Source: an uncultured Leptotrichia sp. (GTDB lineage: Bacteria; Fusobacteriota; Fusobacteriia; Fusobacteriales; Leptotrichiaceae). Taken from it: a DNA stretch of 64,000 bases. A model generated the notes under the pieces. That model saw only the letters and a list, made by a program, of their open reading frames with translations, ran no database searches and was not told where the DNA came from. A program made the translations under genes and the position numbers. The DNA is taken from assembly GCA_937925095.1 (NCBI GenBank), contig CALEXX010000010.1, forward strand, positions 1 to 64,000, in the 5' to 3' direction. Below are positions 51,276-59,785 of the stretch, piece after piece. Every line of letters starts with the position of its first letter. Position 1 is the stretch's first letter.

Positions 51276-51873
51276 GTTTTTTTCCTCCTAATTTTTGACA
51301 TATAGGACATTTTGTTCCAAAAAGACTGTCCATAAATTCTATTTTTCCATAATAATTTATATATTCGGGTATTTCCTTCTCTATTATATCTGAATGGAAT
51401 TTACATATTTTATTTCCCATCGCCTTATAATATATATCCGGTAAATTCTTTTCCCTTATTTTTTCAAGTTTTGATTCTACAATCGGATTTTCTACCGGGT
51501 GGCTCAATGCATCATCTGAAGCCACTACCAGACATACTTCACCTGTATTTAAAAGATTATCCATCATTTTACATGACACATGTTTACTTTTTGCCATATC
51601 AAGATATTTTTTTATGTACTTAAAATCTACTTCCCTCGATACTATCATTTTTTTTGCTTCCTTATCTTCAAGTGCTTTTTCTATCTCATTATATGTTCCT
51701 TTTTCTTCTATTTCATCAAAGGTAAGTGCCGCAAGTACTCTTTCTTTATATTCCCCTAAAAAACTATTTCTTTCAATTGTAGTTGCCAACGCCCTATCTT
51801 TTATTTTTTCTATGTTTTTCATTACATCTACATTTACTTTTTTATTATCTCTATTATCCATTTTTGTCTCCAT
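51268..51873 (-). CDS. DUF1694 / YueI-like protein with C-terminal CxxC tail
   Basis: A 201-residue soluble protein. The middle matches DUF1694 (B. subtilis YueI): GEYKERVLAALTFDEIEEKG followed by the KKMIVSREVDFKYIKKYLDMA strand-helix and VCLVVASDDAL, a L30e/L7Ae-like fold. Past residue 130 a further 70 residues (DIYYKAMGNKICKFHSDII) end in TKCPICQKLGGKK, a half zinc knuckle or thiol pair that I do not recall in YueI. Molecular function is unknown. It overlaps murA by 8 bases and is coupled to it. A member of the same transcript as xer, recN and nadK is possible. Confidence 0.75.
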   Translation of the reverse strand: METKMDNRDNKKVNVDVMKNIEKIKDRALATTIERNSFLGEYKERVLAALTFDEIEEKGTYNEIEKALEDKEAKKMIVSREVDFKYIKKYLDMAKSKHVSCKMMDNLLNTGEVCLVVASDDALSHPVENPIVESKLEKIREKNLPDIYYKAMGNKICKFHSDIIEKEIPEYINYYGKIEFMDSLFGTKCPICQKLGGKKRG

Positions 51874-51922
51874 TCACAAAAGAGATTTTATCATAAATTT
51901 GAATATTTTTAAATAGGTAATT

Positions 51923-52345
51923 TTAAAAAATTATCCATGTTAATACAAAAATCACTTTTATTAATGTATATAGCCCTATAAACTGGTATATTTTCTTAAG
52001 TTCAACTTTTCCTTCATCTATTGTTATTAAATATGTTAAAATCCCCAATCCAAGAAAATATACAAAAATATTTTTTAAACTAAAAGCCATCATGAAAAAA
52101 TGCATTATTTCAAGTACCATAAATATATATATTTTAAAAGTAGTCCTTTTACTCGTAAAAAATATATTAGTTACATTAAAATCCAGATACATATATAGGA
52201 AAATTAATACAATCGCTCCTATATATGAATTAATGATATCTGCTTTTTTTAATGCAAAAACAGCAAAATATCCTATAATTGTACTTATAAGTAAAACGAG
52301 CCTATCTTTACCTTCACTTACATTTTCAGTTTTTTTAAAGTACAT
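51923..52345 (-). CDS. small four-helix membrane protein, unknown function
   Basis: A 140-residue protein with about four to five hydrophobic segments (LVLLISTIIGYFAVFAL, YIGAIVLIFLYMYL, FKIYIFMVLEIMHFFMMAF, IFVYFLGLGILTYLI, LIKVIFVLTWIIF). No conserved charged residue within a helix or known signature catches the eye, and I do not recognise the family. It sits between the tyrosine recombinase gene and the YueI-murA pair on the same strand. The start follows a CAGGAGG site. Probably inner membrane. Confidence 0.65.
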   Translation of the reverse strand: MYFKKTENVSEGKDRLVLLISTIIGYFAVFALKKADIINSYIGAIVLIFLYMYLDFNVTNIFFTSKRTTFKIYIFMVLEIMHFFMMAFSLKNIFVYFLGLGILTYLITIDEGKVELKKIYQFIGLYTLIKVIFVLTWIIF

Positions 52346-52413
52346 TTTTCCTCCTGATTCATTTTTCTATAATTATTAACTCTGATTTATTGGGTACGAT
52401 TTATATCTTATGT

Positions 52414-53343
52414 CTATTCATCTCCCAATTTTATATTATTATAAATATTTTTCAGTTTTGATTTCTCCACATGCGTATATATTTCTGTAGTACTTATATT
52501 GGAGTGTCCAAGTATTTCCTGAACTATCCTTATGTCTGCTCCGTTACTTAAAAGTACTGTTGCCAATGAATGTCTGAATATATGCGGATAAATATTTTTT
52601 TCAATTCCTGCATTTTTTGCAATAACCTTCAATCTTTTCCAAAAATTCTCACGTCTTGTTCCAGGAAATAAATTAAAAGTTTCAGATGCACCTTTCAGTT
52701 CAGGCCTATAATCATTTATATACTCCTTTATTTCCTTTTCCAGGCTGTCATAAATCGGTATAACCCGATATTTTGAACCTTTTCCAAGAACTTTTATAAA
52801 TTCATAGTTCTGATTTTCCACATCACTGATTTTTAAGTTTAAAATCTCAGAAATTCTTGCTCCTGTTGCGATTAAAAATTTAATAATAAGCCTGTCTCTC
52901 ATTCCACCAGGTGTATGCTTGCAGTTATCTATTATTTTCTTAACTTCTTCAAGTGAAAGAACTTCCGGTAGACGTTTTTCCCTTTTCATGGATTTTATCA
53001 TACCTGTGGGATCTTCCTTAACAATTTTATTAAGATAACAGAATTTATAAAAATTTCTAATTGTTGCAACTTTCCTCAATACAGAATTTTTCTTCAACTT
53101 ATCATTTATTTCTTTGATATAATCATAAATATCTTCTTCTGTAACTTCTATCAGATTTTTATTTACATATTCGGAAAATATTCGCAAATCTCTTTCATAT
53201 CCTGCAATGGTATTGCTGGAATTTCCTTTTTCAAAAGCAAGATAAGAAAGGAATTCCTTAATATACAGATTATTTTCCCTATCAATTCCTGTTTCTTTCC
53301 TCTTTACATTTTTTAAAGTTATTTTTTCTTCATCCTTATTCAT
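52414..53343 (-). CDS. tyrosine recombinase, XerC/XerD type
   Basis: A 309-residue site-specific recombinase. The SAM-like core-binding domain (about 20-110, FLSYLAFEKGNSSNTIAGY) precedes the catalytic domain with every key residue: arginine in ATGARISEILNL, lysine in VLGKGSKYRVIPI, HxxR in PHIFRHSLATVLLSNG, and histidine plus nucleophilic tyrosine in LGHSNISTTEIYTHVEK. The context (recN, nadK, murA) is chromosomal, with no phage genes, so dimer resolution at dif is the likely task rather than integration. XerC versus XerD cannot be set here. It has an extra 20-residue charged N-terminus. Gap to recN is 22 bases. Confidence 0.92.
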   Translation of the reverse strand: MNKDEEKITLKNVKRKETGIDRENNLYIKEFLSYLAFEKGNSSNTIAGYERDLRIFSEYVNKNLIEVTEEDIYDYIKEINDKLKKNSVLRKVATIRNFYKFCYLNKIVKEDPTGMIKSMKREKRLPEVLSLEEVKKIIDNCKHTPGGMRDRLIIKFLIATGARISEILNLKISDVENQNYEFIKVLGKGSKYRVIPIYDSLEKEIKEYINDYRPELKGASETFNLFPGTRRENFWKRLKVIAKNAGIEKNIYPHIFRHSLATVLLSNGADIRIVQEILGHSNISTTEIYTHVEKSKLKNIYNNIKLGDE

Positions 53344-53365
53344 TTATTTTCCATAACTCCTATTT

Positions 53366-55024
53366 CTATAGTTTCATTATTTCTTTTGCATGCTTTATGG
53401 ATGTTTCTGTTATATTATCTCCTGAAATTATTCTTGCTATTTCCCTTATTCTTTCATCTGTATTAAGCTCTCTTACCTTTGTTTCAGTTACATTATTTTC
53501 AATTTCCTTTTTTATAAAAAATTGCTGATTTGATTTCCCTGCAATTTGAGGAGAATGCGTAACACATATAACCTGAACTATTCCAGAAAGTTCCTTCAGC
53601 TTTTCTGCAACCTTTCTTACTGTTTCTCCGGAAATTCCAGTGTCTATTTCATCAAATATAAGTACAGAAATATTATCAACAGATGAAAATACTATTTTTA
53701 AGGCAAGCATAATTCTTGAAATTTCCCCACCTGAAGCAATTTTTGCAAGTGGTTTATAATTTTCACCAAGATTGGTAACCATCATAAATTCAACATCATC
53801 CATACCTCTTGAAGAAATTACAGTTTTTTCTGAGAAGTCAACCTTAAACTTGGAATTTGCCATATTCAAGTCCTTTAACTGAACATTGATTGTCTTTTCA
53901 AGTTTTTCAGCAACTTTTTTTCTTATTTCACGTAATTTCTGACTATTTTCAAAATAAAGTTTGGCCTTTGCTTCTTTTTCTTTTTTCAAAACTTCCAGCT
54001 CGTTATTTTCAAACTTTATGAGGGAAAGCTTTTTTTCATTTTCTTCCCTGAATGCCAGTATTTCTTCTATTGTTGAACCATACTTCAGCTTCAGCTTGTT
54101 TATTTCATCTATTCTGCTTATTATTTTTTCAAGCCTGACATCATCACTTTCCACATTTTCAACCATATCTTCAAGAGAATACCCTATATCATCCACTTCA
54201 TAAATGATATTCTCAATTTTTTCCTTCAGTTCTGAATATGTTTCAGATATATCAGAAAGCTGTTCCAGGTTTTTCTTTATTTTCCCAAGTGAATTTATAA
54301 CTGAATATTCACCTTCTTTTAGTCTTTGAATTGAATTTTCAAGTTTTTCACTTATTTTTCCTGCATTAAAAAGAATTTTATATTCTTCCTCAAGGTCATT
54401 ATCTTCATTCTCCTTAAGGCCTAAACTTGCTATTTCATTAGATTGGAACTCCAGAATATCTTTTTTTTCCATTATTCTGAATTTTTCAGTTTCTATCTCT
54501 TCTATTTTCTTATTTATCGTTTTCAGGGATGACACATTATTTCTAATTTCCTTTGCAAGTTCCTGGCCATTTTTATCAAGGAATCTATCCAGTAGCCCTA
54601 AATGATAGTTTTTATTTAAAAGATACTGGTGCTCATGCTGCCCTACAAGATCCAGAACATTTCTCATAAGTTCCTTTAGCTTCGATACTGTCATTCTCAT
54701 TCCGTTAACTGTTATTTTTGATTTTGAATTTCTATAAAAATATCTTGAAATAATCAGCTCATCATCTTCTATTTCAAAGCCAAGCTTATTAAGCTTTTCC
54801 TTCTGAACTTCACTTAAATCAAAAACTCCTTCTGCAAAAAGGCTTTCCTCACCTGTTCTTATCATTTCAAGATTAGACCTTTCCCCGATAAGAAGTGAAA
54901 TTCCATCTAGTATAATGGACTTTCCTGCGCCCGTTTCTCCTGTCAGTGAAATCAATCCTTCGTTAAATTCCAAATCCAAATTTTTTATTATTGCCAAATT
55001 ATTTAATCTTAATTCTCTCAGCAT
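53366..55024 (-). CDS. recN: DNA repair protein RecN
   Basis: A 552-residue SMC-like ATPase for double-strand break repair. Head half-domain one holds Walker A SLTGETGAGKSIILDGISLL. Two long coiled-coil arms (about 155-365) flank the zinc-free hinge. The second half carries the signature KIASGGEISRIMLALKIVF and Walker B VLIFDEIDTGISG, then the CVTHSPQIAGKSNQQF switch. Length fits. It lies between nadK and the recombinase on one strand; nadK-recN neighbourhood is common in Firmicutes. Start ATG behind GAGAGGAAAAT. Confidence 0.96.
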   Translation of the reverse strand: MLRELRLNNLAIIKNLDLEFNEGLISLTGETGAGKSIILDGISLLIGERSNLEMIRTGEESLFAEGVFDLSEVQKEKLNKLGFEIEDDELIISRYFYRNSKSKITVNGMRMTVSKLKELMRNVLDLVGQHEHQYLLNKNYHLGLLDRFLDKNGQELAKEIRNNVSSLKTINKKIEEIETEKFRIMEKKDILEFQSNEIASLGLKENEDNDLEEEYKILFNAGKISEKLENSIQRLKEGEYSVINSLGKIKKNLEQLSDISETYSELKEKIENIIYEVDDIGYSLEDMVENVESDDVRLEKIISRIDEINKLKLKYGSTIEEILAFREENEKKLSLIKFENNELEVLKKEKEAKAKLYFENSQKLREIRKKVAEKLEKTINVQLKDLNMANSKFKVDFSEKTVISSRGMDDVEFMMVTNLGENYKPLAKIASGGEISRIMLALKIVFSSVDNISVLIFDEIDTGISGETVRKVAEKLKELSGIVQVICVTHSPQIAGKSNQQFFIKKEIENNVTETKVRELNTDERIREIARIISGDNITETSIKHAKEIMKL

Positions 55025-55066
55025 TTTATTTTCCTCTCACCTTTTCTGTTTATTTCCCCTTATTTT

Positions 55067-55915
55067 TTATTTTACTGATGATTCTCCCCATCTAAGTTTT
55101 TCTCTTAATATACCATAATAATCACTTTTCCCACTTCTTATTATTTTTACTTTTCTATTTGACATTACTGCTGAAATTTTATCCTCCTCTTTTATCCGAA
55201 AATTTATCCTTCCATCAATATTCAAGTGGGTATCATTATCCCGTGAGCAGACTTTAAAACTCAGCATTTCATTACCATCTATTATAATAGGTCTTGCTGT
55301 AAGACTCTGAGGCGATAACGGAGTTATACTTAAGGCTCTTAAATTAGGATGAACTATCGATCCTCCAGCTGAAAGTGAATATGCAGTAGATCCGGTAGGA
55401 GTGGCTATAATTATTCCATCTGCCCTGTACTTATTTACAAATGTTCCATTAGCATAAACTTCCACATTAATTATCTGGGAAGCTATACCTCCCTTGCTTA
55501 TAACAAGATCATTTAAAGCATAATACTCTTTTTCATTATACTTTACCTTCAGGAATGTTCTCTCATCTACGATATATTGATTTTTTTTATATTTTTCCAA
55601 CATATGAATTACATCCTTAGGAGAAATGTCTGCTAAATATCCTAATGTCCCCATATTTACAGCCATTACAGGAATATCCTTCCTTAAAGTTTCCTTTGCT
55701 GCAACAAGTAATGTACCATCTCCTCCAAATGAAATAATTAAATCTGCCTTTTCAGTATCTTCCGTTTCTTCTATTTTATTTAGTTTCATGTAATCATAAA
55801 AATGAACAAGTTTATCTTCTTCCAAATATTCCTTTTTTATAATTTTTATCCTATTTATTTGATTTACTATTTCTTCTTGGCTACTATTTTTTAAAACTTC
55901 CATTTTATTTTCCAT
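55067..55915 (-). CDS. nadK: NAD kinase
   Basis: A 282-residue enzyme that phosphorylates NAD to NADP. The GGDGT signature (LIISFGGDGTLLVAAKE) and NMGTLGYLADI are in the N-terminal lobe, and NDLVISKG plus IIATPTGSTAYSLSAGGSI in the C-terminal beta-sandwich. The N-terminus has a short lysine-rich lead. Cytosolic; likely shares a transcript with recN, 42 bases further on. Start behind GAGGCGAAT. Confidence 0.96.
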   Translation of the reverse strand: MENKMEVLKNSSQEEIVNQINRIKIIKKEYLEEDKLVHFYDYMKLNKIEETEDTEKADLIISFGGDGTLLVAAKETLRKDIPVMAVNMGTLGYLADISPKDVIHMLEKYKKNQYIVDERTFLKVKYNEKEYYALNDLVISKGGIASQIINVEVYANGTFVNKYRADGIIIATPTGSTAYSLSAGGSIVHPNLRALSITPLSPQSLTARPIIIDGNEMLSFKVCSRDNDTHLNIDGRINFRIKEEDKISAVMSNRKVKIIRSGKSDYYGILREKLRWGESSVK

Positions 55916-55989
55916 ATTCGCCTCTTAATTCAATTTATTTATTACAATTGTAACATTTTTAGATATTTTTTTCTACTAAATATTTTTTT

Positions 55990-56022
55990 AATATTAAAAG
56001 AAGAGTGCCCAAAAACACTCTT
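55990..56022 (-). terminator. probable terminator downstream of rnpB
   Basis: AAGAGTG (56001-56007) and CACTCTT (56016-56022) form a 7-bp stem; on the minus strand it is followed by CTTTTAATATT. It lies 60 bases beyond the mature 3' end of RNase P RNA and ahead of nadK, so some readthrough into nadK is possible. Confidence 0.6.
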
Positions 56023-56083
56023 GCTATAAAATCAATACTTTATTTTTTCTATAAGTTCTTTATATTTTTTAACAGTTTTATTT

Positions 56084-56425
56084 AAAAGGTCTCGGCATAA
56101 GCCGGATTCTGTATTTGCCAATCATTTATCTAAACAAGCAGTTACCTGCCGGTTTGAGCGAATTACCCATTAAGTGAAGACGGGCAGCCTCTTAACCACT
56201 TTCTACTTATTCTTGCTTCGGGAGGGGTTTACCCGGCTGACTTAATTTCTTAAATCACCGGTAGTCTCTTACACTACCATTTCACCCTTACCTGAATTTC
56301 AGGCGGTATATTTTCTGTGGCACTTTCCTTAGAATTTCTTCCAACAGCCATTAGCTGTCTCCCTTGCCCTGCGAAGTCCGGACTTTCCTCCCGAAATATT
56401 CAGGCGATTGACTCCGAAACCTTTT
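56084..56425 (-). ncRNA. rnpB: RNase P RNA (bacterial type A)
   Basis: About 342 nt on the minus strand. The ends close as stem P1: AAAAGGTTTCGG (complement of 56414-56425) with CCGAGACCTTTT (complement of 56084-56095). The invariant P4/J segment reads GAGGAAAGTCCGGACTTCGC, and the 3' side has the AGCCGGCTTATGCCGAG end with the CCGG region that binds tRNA CCA downstream of GGCAGGTAACTGC. Together with the protein RnpA, not in the window, it removes tRNA 5' leaders. Its promoter has TATAAT at the complement of 56433-56438 and TGTACA 17 bases upstream, which lies inside the last codons of the small lipoprotein gene. Confidence 0.95.
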
Positions 56426-56432
56426 ACTCTTT

Positions 56433-56461
56433 ATTATAGCATATTTTTATTTTCCTGTACA
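56433..56461 (-). promoter_or_regulatory. rnpB promoter
   Basis: TGTACA (complement of 56456-56461), a 17-base spacer, then a perfect TATAAT (complement of 56433-56438), about 7 bases before the 5' end of RNase P RNA. Its -35 box is within the lipoprotein coding sequence. Confidence 0.7.
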
Positions 56462-56584
56462 TCTCGATGTTGTACCACAGTAATATCCAACTCCGGCTCC
56501 TACTCCTGCCGCCGCTACTGCTACACATGAATTTACAGTTAAAACTATAATTCCCAATAAAATTAACATTTTTTTCTTTGTCAT
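56447..56584 (-). CDS. 45-residue small lipoprotein
   Basis: A short gene on the minus strand, missed by length filters. ATG at 56584 follows AAGAGG with seven bases, and the stop is at 56447. It encodes a basic start (MTKKKM), a hydrophobic core (LILLGIIVLTVNSC) and a lipobox-like VNSC giving a lipidated cysteine at 20. A glycine/alanine-rich tail follows (VAVAAAGVGAGVGYYCGTT) with two more cysteines. The promoter TTGAAA-N16-TATAAT (complement of 56617-56644) is good. The tail resembles small glycine-zipper lipoproteins. Function unknown; it could anchor in either membrane or relate to toxin-like peptides. It ends inside the rnpB promoter. Confidence 0.75.
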   Translation of the reverse strand: MTKKKMLILLGIIVLTVNSCVAVAAAGVGAGVGYYCGTTSRCTGK

Positions 56585-56711
56585 AATCTTACCTCTTTTG
56601 TATTTTATTATATGATATTATATCTTTAGAAATTTTTTTTTCAATTAGTTATCTCTTTATTTTATATTGTCTACAATCAGATCCCTAATAATCATTTTAG
56701 CCTTGTAAAGT

Positions 56712-57521
56712 TTATCCCAGCTTAAATACAGGTTCTCCAAAATGTTTTATTATTTTACCTTTAAAAAACTGTGAAACTTGAAGTTCCATTAATTCAGCAA
56801 ACAGATATTCACTTTCATAATGTCCTATATCTACTAGTATTCCACCTTCTTCAAGTGTATCAAGTGCTTCATGATATCTCAAGTCTCCTGTTAAAAAAAC
56901 ATCAATTTTTTCTTTTACACTATGCATAAAAGAACTTCCACTACCTGTAACAAGTCCTATTTTACGGATTTTTCTATTTCCTCCAACATATCTTACAAAT
57001 TCAAGTCCAAGTTTTTCCTTTATTACCCTGATTAAATCTGCTAATTCTATTTCATGATCAAGGGTTTTTATTCTGACACTTCCACCTTTTACATTTTCAT
57101 TTTTATGTTTTATAAAATTATAGTCTTCATATTCAAATTCATTACATATTTCTAATTTCCCGTTTAAATCAAGCTTGTAAAATATATAATCATTTAATCC
57201 GTTTATTCCAAAATCCACATTTGTATGACCTGAATACACTGTTATTTTATTTTCTATAATTTTCAGTATTTTTCTACCATGTACAGTTTCACTCGTAATT
57301 CTTTTTAATCCGCTAAATATGAAAGGATGGTGTGAAATTATTAAATCTACATTTTCTTTTACTGCCCTGTCTACAACTTCTTCAGTGATATCAAGGCATA
57401 AAAGTACCGTATTCACTTCTGAATTTTCATTTCCTACAAGAAGGCCTACATTATCCCACTCTTCTGCCAGTTTTGGATTATAAATTGTATGTAATTCTCC
57501 TACTATATCTTTTACCTGCAT
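56712..57521 (-). CDS. Nif3-like dinuclear metal-centre protein
   Basis: A 269-residue member of the NIF3/YbgI (DUF34) family, which forms hexameric rings with two metals per subunit. Ligand motifs visible: DLIISHHPFIFSG (two histidines), YSGHTNVDFGING, and the late DIGHYESEYLF histidine and glutamate. LAEEWDNVGLLVGN is the family N-terminal signature. The shorter form is present, without the inserted PII-like domain. Biochemical function is debated (metal chaperone or hydrolase). It is last in the dnaG-rpoD run and may be co-transcribed with the sigma-like gene 67 bases upstream. Confidence 0.93.
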   Translation of the reverse strand: MQVKDIVGELHTIYNPKLAEEWDNVGLLVGNENSEVNTVLLCLDITEEVVDRAVKENVDLIISHHPFIFSGLKRITSETVHGRKILKIIENKITVYSGHTNVDFGINGLNDYIFYKLDLNGKLEICNEFEYEDYNFIKHKNENVKGGSVRIKTLDHEIELADLIRVIKEKLGLEFVRYVGGNRKIRKIGLVTGSGSSFMHSVKEKIDVFLTGDLRYHEALDTLEEGGILVDIGHYESEYLFAELMELQVSQFFKGKIIKHFGEPVFKLG

Positions 57522-57588
57522 TTTTCCTGTAAGATAAATATTTCTGTATATTTATCTATAAACCCTCCTTCCTTTTTTATTATTTTCA

Positions 57589-58551
57589 TTAATTCACTGT
57601 ATAATCTGTTTCTTCACTGTTCTTCATAAATTCATTTTTCAAAAGGTCAATTGACAGTTTATTCAGTGCCTTTTCCTTTAGTATATTCACATTATGCTTT
57701 GCTATGTTAAGTGACTTCGCAATTTCATTTTCTGAATAAATTTTATCATCAAGACCATAAGACATGACTAAAATTCTTTCATCAATATAGCTCAGTTTTT
57801 TAGGAATATTTTCCAGTATGTACATTTGTGTTATTTTATTTGCTTTTTCAAGTATCTGACCGCTTTCCAGCATTTCATCCAGTTCGACATCATCAAATAA
57901 TTTTTCCAGCTTTTCAATATATTCCTTAGTTACATTCATGCGTTTACTTATTTCATCCACTGTATGACCTAATTCCTTGTCTACCTTAACTTTAAGATAT
58001 AAAATATAGGAAAGCTCTGAAGCCTTTATATCCTTTAAAAGATCCTTCTGAAATTCAAGTATGTACTTTACTGCAAAATTTTTAATGAAAAATTCCATTT
58101 CTTCAGTCATCAATAATATTTTTTCATAATAATTTAAAGCTGTTATTACTCCTAAAGTTGCTTCCTGTACCATATCTAAAAATGAAAAACCATATTTGGA
58201 ATAAAGCAGACTTTCCCTCACTGCAATTTTCAAATATTTCTCTACCATTTCAGTCCTATTTTCATCTGTAATTACAGTTTTCTCTTCGAATCCTGCCATT
58301 TCTTTATTTTTTTCCTTCACATTTTCAAGATAGGCTTTTATTGTTTCCTTCTCTTCAACATAGTAATTTTCATCTTCCAGAACAATAAAATCTTTACCAT
58401 CAACAGATGTTCTGACTTCCGGAATATTATCCTGATAAACAAACTTTAAGAATTCAAAAAACTCATCATCAGAAAGATTATTATTCTCAATTATCTTTTC
58501 AAAACTGAAACTTCCTTTTTTTCTTATGTCTTCCACTATTCTTTCAATCAT
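57589..58551 (-). CDS. divergent sigma-70-like protein next to rpoD
   Basis: A 320-residue protein with an outline of sigma regions. Residues 112-150 match region 2 (YLKIAVRESLLYSKYGFSFLDMVQEATLGVITALNYYE, compare RpoD LDLIQEGNMGLMKAVEKFE). About 185-215 is a region 3-like helix pair, and SYIDERILVMSYGLDDKIYSENEIAKSLNIAKHN is a region 4 helix-turn-helix. Region 2.3-2.4 is changed: the FSTYATWWIRQAI of RpoD becomes EFFIKNFAVKYIL, losing the aromatic residues that melt DNA. The first 100 residues are unlike RpoD. It may be an alternative sigma, a competitor for core polymerase, or structural. It follows rpoD by 52 bases in the same direction. Confidence 0.8.
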   Translation of the reverse strand: MIERIVEDIRKKGSFSFEKIIENNNLSDDEFFEFLKFVYQDNIPEVRTSVDGKDFIVLEDENYYVEEKETIKAYLENVKEKNKEMAGFEEKTVITDENRTEMVEKYLKIAVRESLLYSKYGFSFLDMVQEATLGVITALNYYEKILLMTEEMEFFIKNFAVKYILEFQKDLLKDIKASELSYILYLKVKVDKELGHTVDEISKRMNVTKEYIEKLEKLFDDVELDEMLESGQILEKANKITQMYILENIPKKLSYIDERILVMSYGLDDKIYSENEIAKSLNIAKHNVNILKEKALNKLSIDLLKNEFMKNSEETDYTVN

Positions 58552-58603
58552 TTTTTTCCCCTTATTTTTTTATCTATTTATTATTAAAGGAGCCAATTTT
58601 TAC

Positions 58604-59785
58604 TTAGCTCCTGTAATCTTCCAATTTTTTTCTTCTACTTGGATGTCTTAATTTTCTCAATGCTTTAACTTCTATCTGTCTGATACGTTCCCTTGTTACA
58701 TTGAAAATTTTTCCAACTTCTTCAAGTGTTTTTTGTGAACCGTCATCAAGACCATATCTATACCTCAGAACCATTTCTTCTCTTTCATTAAGTGTTTTCA
58801 GCACCTCATCCAGCTGTTCCTTCAATAATACTCTTGTTGTAGCATCATAAGGATTTGCAAACTTGTCATCTTCAACAAAATCTCCAAGTTCACTGTCTTC
58901 TTCACTTCCAACAGGTGTTTCCAGTGAAATTGGATCCTGATTCATTTCCAGTATATTTTTTACTTTATCCACAGGTATTTCAAGTTTTTTTGCCAATTCT
59001 TCAGCAGTAGGTTCCTTACCTGTTTCCTGAAGTATGATTCTGCTTTCCTTCTTTATTTTATTTATAGTTTCTATCATGTGTACCGGTATTCTTATAGTTC
59101 TTCCCTGATCGGCTATTGCACGTGTTATGGCTTGTCTTATCCACCATGTAGCATATGTAGAAAATTTAAATCCTTTTTCATACTCAAATTTTTCTACAGC
59201 TTTCATTAATCCCATATTACCTTCCTGAATCAAATCCAGCATTTTCAACCCTCTATTTGTATGTTTCTTAGCTATACTTACTACCAGCCTCAAGTTTGAC
59301 TCTATCAGTTTCTGTTTTGCTTCCTCGTCACCTTTAAGAACCCTCTGTGCATATTCTATTTCTTCATCATAACTAAGTAGAGGTATCTGACCTATTTCCC
59401 TCAAATACATTTTAATAGGCTCATCTACATCCATGCTTTCTGCCATTTTTAACAAATCTGTCTGAAGAAGTTTATCTACTTCTGATTCATCTATTTCACT
59501 TTCAACAAACTCATCATCAATATCCATCTCAGAAATATCAATTTCTCCATTTTCCAATTCTTCAAGCAGTTCTACACTTTCTATTAAATCCTGCTTATCT
59601 TTTAGTGTATCTACTATCTGAACTCCGACATCTATCAATTTTTTTATTAGTTTTTCTGTTTTTTCAACAGAAAAATCATCTGATAGAATTGAATTAATTT
59701 CTTCATAGCTGACAATTTTATCTTCTTTAGCTTTTTTTATAAAATTAGCAAGATTACTTCTTAGGTTTTCATTTTTCTCAGACAT
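58604..59785 (-). CDS. rpoD: primary sigma factor RpoD
   Basis: A 393-residue housekeeping sigma-70. An acidic region 1.1-like start is followed by region 1.2/2 (DPIKMYLREIGQIPLLSYDEE and the core-binding LMDLIQEGN-type helix as KMLDLIQEGNMGLMKAVEKF). Region 2.4 has GFKFSTYATWWIRQAITRAI. Region 3 starts RIPVHMIETINKI. Region 4 ends VTRERIRQIEVKALRKLRHP, the -35 reader. Its start overlaps dnaG by 8 bases behind AAGGAG, the conserved dnaG-rpoD macromolecular synthesis operon. Length is shorter than E. coli RpoD because the non-conserved region is absent, as in Firmicutes. Confidence 0.97.
   Translation of the reverse strand: MSEKNENLRSNLANFIKKAKEDKIVSYEEINSILSDDFSVEKTEKLIKKLIDVGVQIVDTLKDKQDLIESVELLEELENGEIDISEMDIDDEFVESEIDESEVDKLLQTDLLKMAESMDVDEPIKMYLREIGQIPLLSYDEEIEYAQRVLKGDEEAKQKLIESNLRLVVSIAKKHTNRGLKMLDLIQEGNMGLMKAVEKFEYEKGFKFSTYATWWIRQAITRAIADQGRTIRIPVHMIETINKIKKESRIILQETGKEPTAEELAKKLEIPVDKVKNILEMNQDPISLETPVGSEEDSELGDFVEDDKFANPYDATTRVLLKEQLDEVLKTLNEREEMVLRYRYGLDDGSQKTLEEVGKIFNVTRERIRQIEVKALRKLRHPSRRKKLEDYRS

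Noticed and set aside
52414..53343. Tyrosine recombinase as a prophage or island integrase
   Set aside because: Neighbours are recN, nadK and murA, with no phage genes or attachment repeats; XerC/D-type housekeeping function fits better.
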